Position numbers and translations under genes: made by a program
Notes under the pieces: generated by a model
Databases searched by the model: none
What the model saw: the letters and a program-made list of their open reading frames with translations, nothing else
What the model was told of the DNA's origin: nothing
Part shown: positions 23,970-33,500 of the stretch, one piece after another
Layout: each line of letters begins with the position of its first letter
Numbering within the stretch: the stretch's first letter is position 1
Origin: Guadua angustifolia
Lineage: Eukaryota > Streptophyta > Magnoliopsida > Poales > Poaceae
NCBI GenBank assembly: GCA_036346375.1
Contig: JAYEVE010001401.1
Coordinates: 124,001-188,000 of the forward strand
Length of the DNA: 64,000 nucleotides
Reading direction: 5' to 3'

Positions 23970-24460
23970 GCACAATGAACCCGGCTACTCTTTGATCAGA
24001 CTCGCGAGCGGATACATTCATTCGGTCATTTAGCACAAACTTCACTGCCGGTACAGGAATGCTTTGTATTTGGGGTGCAACTGCTTAATATTGTACTGTT
24101 CATCCCTGTCTTTATTGAAGGTATAGTACAGGATGTGAATCCAGACAAGATGATACCGGCACTCATACATCCATGGATACGACGCGTGCGCGCGACTACG
24201 TAAATAATTACATGTGCGCCTGGCGCCAGCCAGTTAAACGTGTGCGACAGGCCGCGCGAGGAAGCCGGCCGCGCGCGCTGCCGCGGTCTCACCTCGGCGC
24301 CTCCCTCGTCGCCTGAATCTCCACCACCCACACAACGGTCAGCTCGGTACCACCCGTTTTCTTCTTCTCTAACCCCGCCAATTCCTCTGCGTGCGATACC
24401 GTGCATGCACGCACGGACACACCTCGTCCTCCGTCTCTACGCCTTGCATGCAGCCTACAA
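23970..24460 (+). promoter_or_regulatory. Upstream region of the AGP-like gene
   Basis: About 500 bp between the chimeric retrotransposon and the TATA box. From about 24180 it becomes GC-rich with CpG-dense stretches. Two CATGCA (RY-type) words lie at 24404-24409 and 24447-24452. Minus-strand frames here (24026-24406) have no recognisable domain. Confidence 0.4.
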
Positions 24461-24467
24461 CTATATA
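24461..24467 (+). promoter_or_regulatory. TATA box of the AGP-like gene
   Basis: ctatata 73 bases before the start codon, giving an expected transcription start near 24495 and a 5' UTR of about 45 bases. Confidence 0.65.
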
Positions 24468-24539
24468 CGTACCGACGTGCCTGCAGCCTCTCTTCATCGA
24501 TCTAACAAAAACTTCATTTCATTGGCACTGGTTTGCGCA

Positions 24540-24920
24540 ATGGCAAGATCCCGCACCGTCGTCCTCCTCCTCCTGGCCGCTGTTGTCGCGGCGGTTGTCA
24601 CTGCCGCGTCTGCCTCCTCCTCCGAGGAGTCAAAGCCGACCATCCTGACACCCGTGGCGGACACCCCGCTCGGCTCGTTCGACGGCGCCGACGGGCCCGT
24701 CGCTGACGATGCATTGGAGGATGAGGAGGCCGCGCCCGTCGGGGCACCCATCGGCACCACCATGACCGAGCCCAAGCCGGAGCTCAGCGACGCGCCCCCC
24801 GGCGCCACGGAGGGTGATGACGCCGGCACCAGCGGCGCCACCACTGCCTCCGTCCTCGCGGGGTTCCCTGCTGCGGCCGTCGCTGCCGCCGTCGCAGTCG
24901 CTGGCGTCTTTGCCTTCTGA
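24540..24920 (+). CDS. Secreted AGP-like/BCP1-like protein, probably GPI-anchored
   Basis: 126 codons, single exon, GC-rich. Residues 1-25 are a signal peptide (MARSRTVVLLLLAAVVAAVV), the mature part 26-100 is acidic and rich in Ala, Pro, Ser, Gly and Asp with PVGAPIGTTMTEPKPE in the middle, and 101-126 is a small-residue hydrophobic tail after SGATT, typical of a GPI-anchor signal. This fits small arabinogalactan-type or BCP1-like anther proteins of the cell surface; exact function unknown. The ATG is chosen over the in-frame upstream one at 24240 because the signal peptide starts here and a TATA box lies 73 bases upstream. It is the only intact ordinary gene in the window, hemmed in by a retrotransposon 570 bp upstream and repeats 105 bp downstream. 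Confidence 0.8.
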   Translation: MARSRTVVLLLLAAVVAAVVTAASASSSEESKPTILTPVADTPLGSFDGADGPVADDALEDEEAAPVGAPIGTTMTEPKPELSDAPPGATEGDDAGTSGATTASVLAGFPAAAVAAAVAVAGVFAF

Positions 24921-25026
24921 GGGGAAGGTGTGCGCCATTAGAGAGAAATTAATTCAGGTTTTGATGTTGTACTGCCTAACATGTGTATGCGCCTACGTGC
25001 TTTTGTTTGTCATTATATTTACATAA
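24921..25026 (+). other. Probable 3' UTR of the AGP-like gene
   Basis: Ends in a T-rich stretch (tttgtttgtcattatatttacataaatac) with AATAAA-like words suited to plant polyadenylation. Repeat sequence starts at about 25027. Confidence 0.5.
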
Positions 25027-25245
25027 ATACTAGCTAAAATAACGCACTACGCCGCGTCGCGCACGATGATGTAACGTGAAAAATTTGAGAAATTTGGTCG
25101 TATTTTCGCTTTTTGTATTTTTTTAAAAAATGGATCGGTAAGACCCACCGGTAAATCCATGAGCTGTTATAAACCTTCAACGAATCTGTATTTTTTTTGA
25201 AAAAACCGCGGTTAGTACCCGTCGGCGAATCTATGGGCTACTATA

Positions 25246-26703
25246 AATCTTCGATGAATCTGTGTTTTTTTAAGAAAAGTATGGTTGTTTTTTTGTGTGT
25301 AATTCGGGAAATTTAGTCGTATTTTTTGTTTTCGTATTTATTTAAAAAAGGGTATTGTTAGGACCCGTCAGCGAATTTATGGGCTGCCATAAACCTTCGA
25401 CTAATCTGTGTTTTTTTTTAGAAAACTGCGGTTACTACCCATCGGCGAATCTATGGGTTGCTATAAATCTTCGACGAATCTGTGTTTTTTAAACTGTAGA
25501 GGGACCTAAAGTTTTTTCTCCTGAGGTTCGTTCCGCTATAAACCACCGGGAGGACCAAAATGTAAACCGCGGAGGGACCTAAATGTAATTTTCATATTTT
25601 TCAGATCTATTTTATTAAAAAACCGCCAAAAGGATCTAAATGCAATTTCTAATTTTTCGGAGCGCTTTTTTGCAAGGGGGGTGAGGTGGCACCCCCTATT
25701 GCTCTCCAAACCTCACCACTTTAATATATAGTATAGATTCGATGAATCTATGTTTTTTTAAAGAAAAGTATGGCTGCTTTTTTTGTGTAATTCGGGAAAT
25801 TTGGTCGTATTTTTTGTTTTCGTATTTGTTTAAAAAAGGGTATTGTTAGGACCCGTCGGCGAATCTATTGGCTGCTATAAACCTTCGACTAATCTGTGTT
25901 TTTTTTAGAAAACTGCGGTTACTACCCGTCGGTGAATCTATGGGTTACTATAAACCTTCGATGAATCTGTGTTTTTTAAACTGTAGAGGGACCTAAAGTT
26001 TCTTTTCTGAGGTTTGTTTCGCTATAAACCACCAGGAGGACCAAAATGTAAAATGCGGAGGGACCTAAATGTAATTTTGATATTTTTTAGATCTATTTTA
26101 TTAAAAAACCGCCGAAAGGATCTAAATACAATTTCTAATTTTTCGGAGGGCTTTTTTGCGAGGGGGGTGAGGTGGCACCCCCTATTGCTCTCCAAACCTC
26201 ACCACTTTAATATATAGTATAGATTCGATGAATCTGTGTTTTTTTTTAAGAAAAGTATGGCTGCTTTTTTTTGTGTAATTCGGGAAATTTAGTCGTATTT
26301 TTTGTTTTCGTATTTGTTTAAAAGACGGTATTGTTAGGACCCGTCGACGAATCTATGGGCTGCTATAAACCTTCGACTAATCTGTGTTTTTTTTAAAACC
26401 GCGGTTACTACCTGTCGGCGAATCTATGGGTTGCTATAAACCTTCGACGAATCTGTGTTTTTTAAACTGTAGAGGGACCTAAAGTTTTTTCCCGAGGTTC
26501 GTTCCGCTATAAATCACCGAGAGGACCAAAATGTAAACCGCGGAGGAACCTAAATGTAATTTTAATATTTTTCAGATCTATTTTATTAAAAAACCGTCGA
26601 AAGGATCTAAATGCAATTTCTAATTTTTCAGAGGGCTTTTTTGCGAGGGGGGGTGAGGTGGCACCCCCTATTGCTCTCCAAACCTCGCCACTTTAATATA
26701 TAG
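25246..26703. repeat. Three 486-bp tandem units
   Basis: The anchor ttaatatata recurs at 25721, 26207 and 26693, 486 bp apart. Each unit has two module copies, a gagggacctaaatgtaatttt stretch in part, a short poly-T and the end word ggtggcaccccctattgctc. Confidence 0.9.
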
Positions 26704-26832
26704 TACTAGCAATAATAGCGGCCACTGTCAAGGCTGCTCAGAACGAATCCGTGTTTTTTAGAAACCGTGGTTGTTTTTTTACGCATTTCGGGATATTTGA
26801 TCGTTTTTTTGTTTTTTGTGTTTGCTAAAAAA

Positions 26833-27466
26833 ATGGGTTGTTAGGACCCGCCGGCGAATCTATAGGTCGCTATAAATTTCTGAACGAATCTACATTTTTT
26901 TTAAAAAAAAACCGCGGTTATGACCCGTTGGCAAATCCATAAGTTGCTATAAACTTTTGACGAATCTGTGTTTTTTTGTCGATGCGTGTTTTTTTTAGGA
27001 AATTGCGGTCGAATCTGTGTTTTTTTGTTTTTTTAAAAGAAAAGTACGGTCGGTTTTTTATGTATTTCCTTTTTTAAAAGACAGCTCAGACCCGTGGGTG
27101 AATCCACGAATCGCTATAAACCTTCGACGAATCTGGTTTTTTGATAAAAAAAAATGGGTCGTTAGGACCCGCCGGCGAATTTATGGGTCGCTATAAATCT
27201 ATGTACGAATCTACGTTTTTTTTTTAAAAAGCCTGCGGTTATGATCTGTTGGCAAATCCATAAGTCGCTATAAACCTTCGACGAATCTATGTTTTTTTTG
27301 TCGATGCGTGTTTTTTTTAGAAAATTGCGGTCGAGTCTGTGTTTTTTTTGTTTTTTAAAAGGAAAGTACGGCCGGTTTTTTCTATGTATTTCCTTTTTTA
27401 AAAGGCTGCTCGGACCCGGGACGAATCCACGAATCGCTATAAATCTTCGACGAATCTGGTTTTTTG
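26833..27466. repeat. Two tandem units of about 321 bp
   Basis: The word atgggtYgttaggacccgcc starts at 26833 and 27154. Each unit contains three module copies and T-rich tracts including gtcgatgcgtgtttttttta. Confidence 0.85.
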
Positions 27467-27945
27467 GTCGGCACATTTTTTTTGTTTTTTGATTCCGTTT
27501 CTTAAAAATTAGAAAAGTGACGAAAACATTTTTCCTTGGGAAAACGGAGAAAGGACCTAGACGTAAGAAGCAAGGGCCTTTTTGTTATTTTTTTGGACCT
27601 GTTCGCTATCCCGAAAAATTAAAAAAGGGCTTGCTCTCGATTTGAATTTAACGGGAGGTTTTTTTCGTAAAACAGCGCACGAGGGACCCAAACGCGATTA
27701 AGGGAAAAAAATCTTGTCCTCACAAAAAATCGCGAAGAACCTATTTGTAATCCGTAAGGACCTATCCGTAATTCGAAGAATTGGAGGGGCTTTTTTGCAA
27801 AATCGCCTTGGGGGACAGGTGGCTCACTGGTCTCTCGGCAATCCCTTACGCTATAATGGGTGCAACCATAGATATGCACCTCCGCATCTTTTCCTCTTTG
27901 TTCAACCACTATTGTTGAGAGACTTACTAGAAGGGATAAAATAAC

Positions 27946-28659
27946 TGTCAGAAAAACTTCTCGGCTTGATGTCTGAACGCATCTCTGAATCAACATAATT
28001 GTTCTCTGTGTCGTCAGATTAATTCCCTGTACTGCCGAAAATACGCCTCACCAGTATTGTCGGTAAACTTCCTGCGAGAAACGATCTCTCCTCTGTATTC
28101 TCAGGTTCTATTCTCTGTAAGACAGAAAAACAGCAACGCAATACAGGAACAAACGCTGCTTCCTGGAGTTGAAACTTACGACAGCAAGTTTCAGGCAAAG
28201 CAATAGGAAGAACTGAGAAACTGATTTTTGGTGCTGCACAATTGCAGCGTTTTCTGTTTTTCTCTTTTACTTATAAAGCAAATAAAGATGCAATTACACA
28301 AAAAAAATCTGGACTCATTAATCCTACCGGACTAAACAAACTCTTCAAAACTCTTACCGGATAGAATACTGTTTTTTCTTCGGGCAAGACAATCAAAACT
28401 AGCAAACTCTATAGTCTACCTCCGATACATGTTGAGTTAAACGCCAACACCTGAACTAAACTTCATCTAGACTACATTTATCTAGTCCACAACAAAACTG
28501 AAAAACATATCTGAAAACACACGACTCTGGAGTTAGAAGTTCGGATAAAACCGAAACTGAGACAAGCCAAAACTGAATTGGACACTGTTTTTTAGCCGAC
28601 AACAGAATTGACTCAAACTTCTAGCTCTGAACTTCCATGCACAAGATTACTTTTTAACA
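27946..28659 (-). repeat. 3' LTR of the copia element
   Basis: In plus orientation from tgtcagaaaaac to tttttaaca, giving the TGT...ACA ends usual for copia. The right edge is firm because a purine tract follows. The left edge is inferred from the TGT dinucleotide context only, since the partner LTR is not in the window. A minus-strand TATA-like tttataagt lies near 28273. Confidence 0.6.
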
Positions 28660-28672
28660 AATCACCCCCTAA
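28660..28672 (-). other. Polypurine tract of the copia element
   Basis: The minus strand reads gattagggggtgatt across this site, the common copia arrangement just after the pol end. Confidence 0.8.
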
Positions 28673-30753
28673 TCTTGTTGCATCCAGCAAGATCTCAATT
28701 AGATCAATTCTTTTGCGCAACTCCAAGAACATGATGTGTCTAAACGGTTTCATCAGAATATTGGCAAGCTGATCTTCTAATCGCAGATTTGTTGTCAACT
28801 CTCATAACTGCGCAGCTAGTCTCTTTCTTAAACAGATCACCAAGAAGCCACCCAAACCAAATTCCATGACACGCTAAGGTTGTAGCTGCTATATATTCGG
28901 CTTCACAAGTTGACAACGCCACCACCTTCTGTTTTTGGGACTGCCAACTAATCAAACTCTTTCCAAGCAAAAAACAGCACACCGGTTGTACTTTTGTGAT
29001 CATCGATGTCTCCTGCTATGTCGCTATCATTGTACCCAATCAAATGGGGCTGCTGCTCCTTCTTCCTCTCATAATAGCAACCCATATTGCGCGTACCTTT
29101 AATGTAACACAATATATGTATCATGGCTGCTAAATGTTCAGTGATTGGAGCCTCCATGAAATGACTCACATAACCAACCGAGTATGCAATGTCAGGCCTT
29201 GTATGCACTAGATACTTGAGACTTCCCACAATACTCCTATAGAAAGTAGCTTCAGTAAGAGGAGTGTCGATGGTTATGATCGGCAATAAAGAAGAACGAA
29301 TAGGGCAAGGCGGAAGATCTGAGCTTGATGGTAATGCAAGACACAAGGCAATTTATCTAGGTTCGGGCTCTCCGATTGAGATAATACCCTAGTCCTGCGT
29401 TCGGTGTTTCTGGTTGTATGGAAGCGTGTTCTTTCTTACAAGTTCTCCCCCTTTCTCTCGAAGCTCCCCTCCTCTTTATACAGTAGAGGAGGGTCGCCTG
29501 TGTACAGTAGCTGGGGTTGGTGAAGCACAGCAGAGACGGCGGTTGGGCGCAGAGGATAGACTGTCTTGTGCATGGCCGACCGTGTACAGCAGCATGCAGG
29601 CGCAGAGCCGCCCTTCGCAGGGGGTCTGGTGCTGCCCACCTAACTTGTCACCCCGTTCTCCCGATCTTTTCCTCTGCTGCATACGACTGGATCTTCTGGA
29701 AGGTCCTTCTTTTGTATATCTGGCCCAGCCCATCCCCTCAAAGGGGGTCCGGACGACCCCTTAAGTAGGTATCCAAGGCCCGCATATTCCACAAGGAGCA
29801 TTACATGCCTTGCTCAACTTGGGCCTTGTTTCCATGGGAACCTTGCAAGGGTTGCAATCCACCATGCTGCACTTTTCAAGAATTTTGAATGCATAAGCCG
29901 ATTGATTCATCTTGATGCCTTCACTTGTCTGTTGCACTTCTATGCCAAGATAATAGCTTAGCATACCCAAATCACTCATCTTAAATAGCTTCATCTTCTC
30001 ACCCTTAAATTTGATGATTTCTTGTGGTTGTGCACCTGTGATTATTAAATTATCTACATACACAACAATAAGTAGATTTGAAGAGCCATTACCTTTCCTG
30101 TATAGGGCATGTTCTAAAGGACTTCTCTCAAAACCTAGCGATATGAGAATAGTGTCAAGTTTTGAGTTCCATGCCCTTGGAGCTTGTTTCAACCCATAGA
30201 GAGCCTTCTTTAGCTTTATGACCTTGTACAAATTATTCTTGTCCTCAAAACTAAGTGGTTGAGATACATATACTTCTTCCTCAAGTTCGCCATTGAGATA
30301 AGCCGATTTCACATCCGTATGATGTACCTCCCACCCTTCATGAGCTGTTAATCAAATCAGGAGGCACACTGACCCCATTCATGCTACAAGTGCGAAAACT
30401 TCTTCATAATCCATCCTCTGTTTTTGCACATATCCTTTTGCAACAAGATGAGCCTTGTGTTTTACCACAGCTTCCTGTGAGTCTTTCTTGATTTTGTAAA
30501 CCCACTTCAAACCAATGTCATGGTGCCCACTCAGTAAATGATTTCCCAAGACTCATTATCCTCAATGGATTTTTTCTCTTCTGCCATTGCCCAATGCCAG
30601 CACATATCCTTTTGTGCTTTAGAATAGCTTCTAGGTTCTTCGGTTACCAGGAAGCTCGCCTCATTGAGAAACACTAAGTTTTCAGCCATCCGATGATAGA
30701 GATCAGCAAGCATTTGAAAATGCTGCGGGGCCATCCGAATTGGGCGTGATATT
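28673..30753 (-). pseudogene. Copia pol relic (reverse transcriptase and RNase H)
   Basis: Reading down the minus strand: pre-RT region (30734-30531, EEKKSIEDNESWEI), RT (30312-29800, YLNGELEEEVYVSQP, KKALYGLKQAPRAWN, VVYVDNLIITG, DLGMLSYYLGIEV), connection region and RNase H (29264-28740, YRSIVGSLKYLVHTRPDIAY, SLISWQSQKQKVVALSTCEAEYIAA) and the C-terminus (QLANILMKPF). Disrupted by a solo LTR, by a frame break at about 30340-30390 and by the end at 30753. The RT box reads YVDN instead of YVDD, with AAT at 30049-30051 for the second Asp, which would abolish polymerase activity. Confidence 0.9.
29265..29793. repeat. Solo LTR inside copia pol
   Basis: Starts TGTCGATGG and ends ATTCCACA, flanked by AGGAG at 29260-29264 and 29794-29798. 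It contains ctctttatacagtagagg (about 29470), a TATA-like promoter on the plus strand. Family unknown. Open frames within it (29414-29768) have no meaning as genes. Confidence 0.85.
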
Positions 30754-31070
30754 CACTACTACAGAAAGGTCATCACGGATGGTTCAGAACCATCATCATA
30801 GATGGTTTCCCGAACCATCTGTAACCATGTGTCAGTGATGTTACGGCATATCACAGACGGTTTATGAACCGTCTGTAATAGAACAGATCACAAACAATTT
30901 CAAACTAAAACCGTCTATGATATACAAACATCAGAGATGGTTTTTAATTATAAACCGTCTGTGAAGTAATGATATCATAGACGATTTTAGTTTGAAACCA
31001 TCTATTACATGGTTACATCATAGACGATTTTTAAAATAAAAACTGTCTGTGATAAATATTCCCACAAACA
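30754..31070. repeat. Left TIR and subterminal repeats of CACTA B
   Basis: The terminus is followed by about a dozen copies of aaccgtctgtgat/atcatagacggtt in both orientations. The repeat word differs from those of A and D, so B is a different family. Confidence 0.85.
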
Positions 31071-31399
31071 ACCCTTTTTCTATTTATTGGCTAGCCTCAG
31101 GAAATGCTAGCCCTGCCCTCTATAGAAAGGTAGATTACAAATTAACTAAACTCACATTACAAGCATTTACATCCATTTCAGGTTACAAGCAATACACCCA
31201 TTTCAGATTACAAACATTATATCCATTTTAGCAATCAACTCAGATTACATCACAGCGCAAAGCAGATTACATATAGAATAATATTGCACGACACTTCTTA
31301 TTAACCAAATGGAACTCAATACTATTAACCAATTAATTGAATGCACAACTACATTTCACAAATCCATAGACAATTAACCCAAATGGTAATTCAGAAAAA

Positions 31400-33500
31400 A
31401 TATAACTCCTGAAGTTATAATGGAGTGTAGAACTCACCCTTTAGATTTAAGACTTGACTGAGCAAGAAGGCACAAAGCTGTCCATAAATTCGCTAGTGAC
31501 GAGGAGTTTCATGTTAAGGTAAACGTAAAATCCATAGTGGTTATTTCCTTTCCTCTTTGGTGGCTTTGCAAATATAGAGTTGGTTAGTTCCAGAGTCATT
31601 ATTACATAGTTTATATAATATTATTGTGTATAGCGGATACAAAAAACTTAAAATCGTACTTCAGCTTCCCTCTGTCCTTGCCGGAAGGCCCTCCATAATA
31701 TTTGTACACTCTAAAAGAACTTTGTGATTGGAAAAGGTTAGCCTCAACCATTCTATCAGTAACGTACACCTTGAACAACCTACACGACCATGTTATTTAT
31801 GGAGAAAACATGATTAATTACCTGTTGAGTAATTTTGCCATAGGATTTAAATCGTGGCTGCTACCCTGTAAGGAATCAAGGTAAATAACTCAATTCGTGG
31901 ATGAATTAATTACAATGAGAACCCAGTGAAACCTACACATAGGTATGTCGGCATGGTCAATTAAAAAAGTACAAATCAAAGTATAGCAAATAATACAGCA
32001 CTTACCATAGGTTGTGCGGTAAAATTATGAACTCTTTATCTTTTTGAGCCGCCAAGGCCTCTCCGATGTATTTATCGACAAATTGTAAATCTTTGTCTAT
32101 TGTTTGCTTGGAGACTATGTATGGGTCCAGCAAACCCATCGATTGTTTGTCTTGTCTCTGTGCACGGATCATGTATCTATATATACAGAAGCATTGAGTT
32201 ATATATATATGACAATTATCAGTATTGCACGAATGTAGACTGTGATTGCACACACTTACAATGTCCAGCATCTCAAGAGTGCGGTGTTGAGGGCATCGAG
32301 GTTGAAGATGTCAAACATGTCCTTGAAGTCGGTTTTAAAGAAGCCCCCATTGACTCATTGAACAGATGCTTAGGCTTGAAGATGACCGAGATACTCGTTA
32401 TGCGGTCTTGCACAGGCTTTTTAGCTTGTTCCGTGCACCAATTATGCAATCTAACGCAAGCTATAGAAAGGTCCTTTAGACACTCTCCCATTACAAAAGG
32501 CTCTCCTAACTGGTATACTCGGGCTAGCGGGGCAATTGGATAGTCCAATTCCTCCGTGATCTTGCTTTGTTTTGCCCTTGACTTGCTTTCTGCTATAGGG
32601 AGTCTTCATAGGAGATGAGTGGGCACCATACCACTGAAAATCCTTTGATGCAAGGCACGGGAGCCGATTTGATGGCCTAGTGAGGTGTAGCAGACAACTC
32701 AGGCAGTTGGGGTAGCTTCAGTGATGGAGGACGAGCATCCAGGGAGATGTCGCTACTAGATCACTAGATGAAAGTGCGAATGGCATCCCCAGTGTCATGA
32801 TCTTGTCATTTGGGGGCATCGATAGCGGGACGGTCTTGAAACTATCATGTATACCATCCACATTAACCTTCATGACTCTCAGTGCCACCAGGGTACCGTG
32901 CACCAGTGCCCCTTCAATGGACGGATACGTAAGCCCCCAAGCAGCTAGAAGAAGAATGGCACCATGGGCAAGTCTCACTTGTAGAGTGCACCGCGTGGCC
33001 ACCTACATAACAGTACACAATTAGTTCACGCATCCAACGGCTATTTGTTTGGAGCATTCAAGACATATATATAAGTACATTGATATCACAGACTAGAAAT
33101 TTGCCATGTTCATCTATGGGAGTGACAGACGCACAGCTACTCTTTTTGGTAATGGGGCTGATTTGCGCATATACATCTAGAACTTGCGTAGGCTATCTGT
33201 AGTCCTGATCATTGAGCCATTCCTCTAGGCTTCTTATCTTATTATTGAATTTTTCTCTCAGTCTTTCCTCAATCTTTTGTACTAGTCGTTCCTCTCGCTC
33301 TGCTTTGGTTCTCTTTCTACTCGCTATTTGTTGGAGTTGTCTAGAATCCCTTTTTGAGGGAACAAAAACCCCTATGTCTTGCATGTAACCAGGGTGTTCC
33401 TTGTTTCCCTAGGCCGTGGAGAGTACATCTTTCTCCGTGTCCGCAAAAAGTGCCCTCAGAAGATTGTGTACTCAATGCTATCTACAAGATCCTGACAAGT
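31400..33500 (-). pseudogene. CACTA B second gene, C-terminal part (Ulp1-like)
   Basis: On the minus strand: a coiled-coil segment rich in Arg, Glu and Lys (33384-33193, KRTKAEREERLVQKIEERLR), less clear exons at 33002-32718 and 32548-32273, then a Ulp1-like segment (32271-32002, SMGLLDPYIVSKQTIDKDLQ) and RFHWVLIV at 31934-31911, where the His of the C48 protease family is kept. VIYLDS follows nearby. Stops and introns separate the pieces. The catalytic Cys region is not found with confidence. This is the same family as A and C. Confidence 0.65.

Larger units (their letters stand above)
25027..27945. repeat. Block of higher-order repeats built on a short CGAATCTATGGG module
   Basis: About 14 copies of a module reading cccgtcggcgaatctatgg, then gctataaaccttcgacgaat and a T-rich tract are spread over 25140-27460. 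They form higher-order units: three of 486 bp (25246-26703) and two of about 321 bp (26833-27466). A diverged unit end lies at about 27540-27840 (aattcgaagaattggaggggcttttttgc). No coding potential. The block may derive from a non-autonomous transposon, but no terminal repeats are clear. Confidence 0.8.
27946..30753 (-). mobile_element. Ty1/copia retrotransposon, 3' half
   Basis: Minus-strand copia pol relic (RT and RNase H, then purine tract and 3' LTR). The 5' part is absent because CACTA copy B starts at 30754 inside pol; it may resume beyond B, outside this window. A solo LTR lies inside (29265-29793). Confidence 0.88.

Noticed and set aside
24240..24539. 100-codon N-terminal extension of the AGP-like gene
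   Set aside because: It would place the signal peptide in the middle of the protein and start upstream of the TATA box.
25027..27945. CRISPR-like array in the module repeats
   Set aside because: This is a plant nuclear setting, spacers between modules are themselves repeated T-rich tracts, and no cas genes exist.
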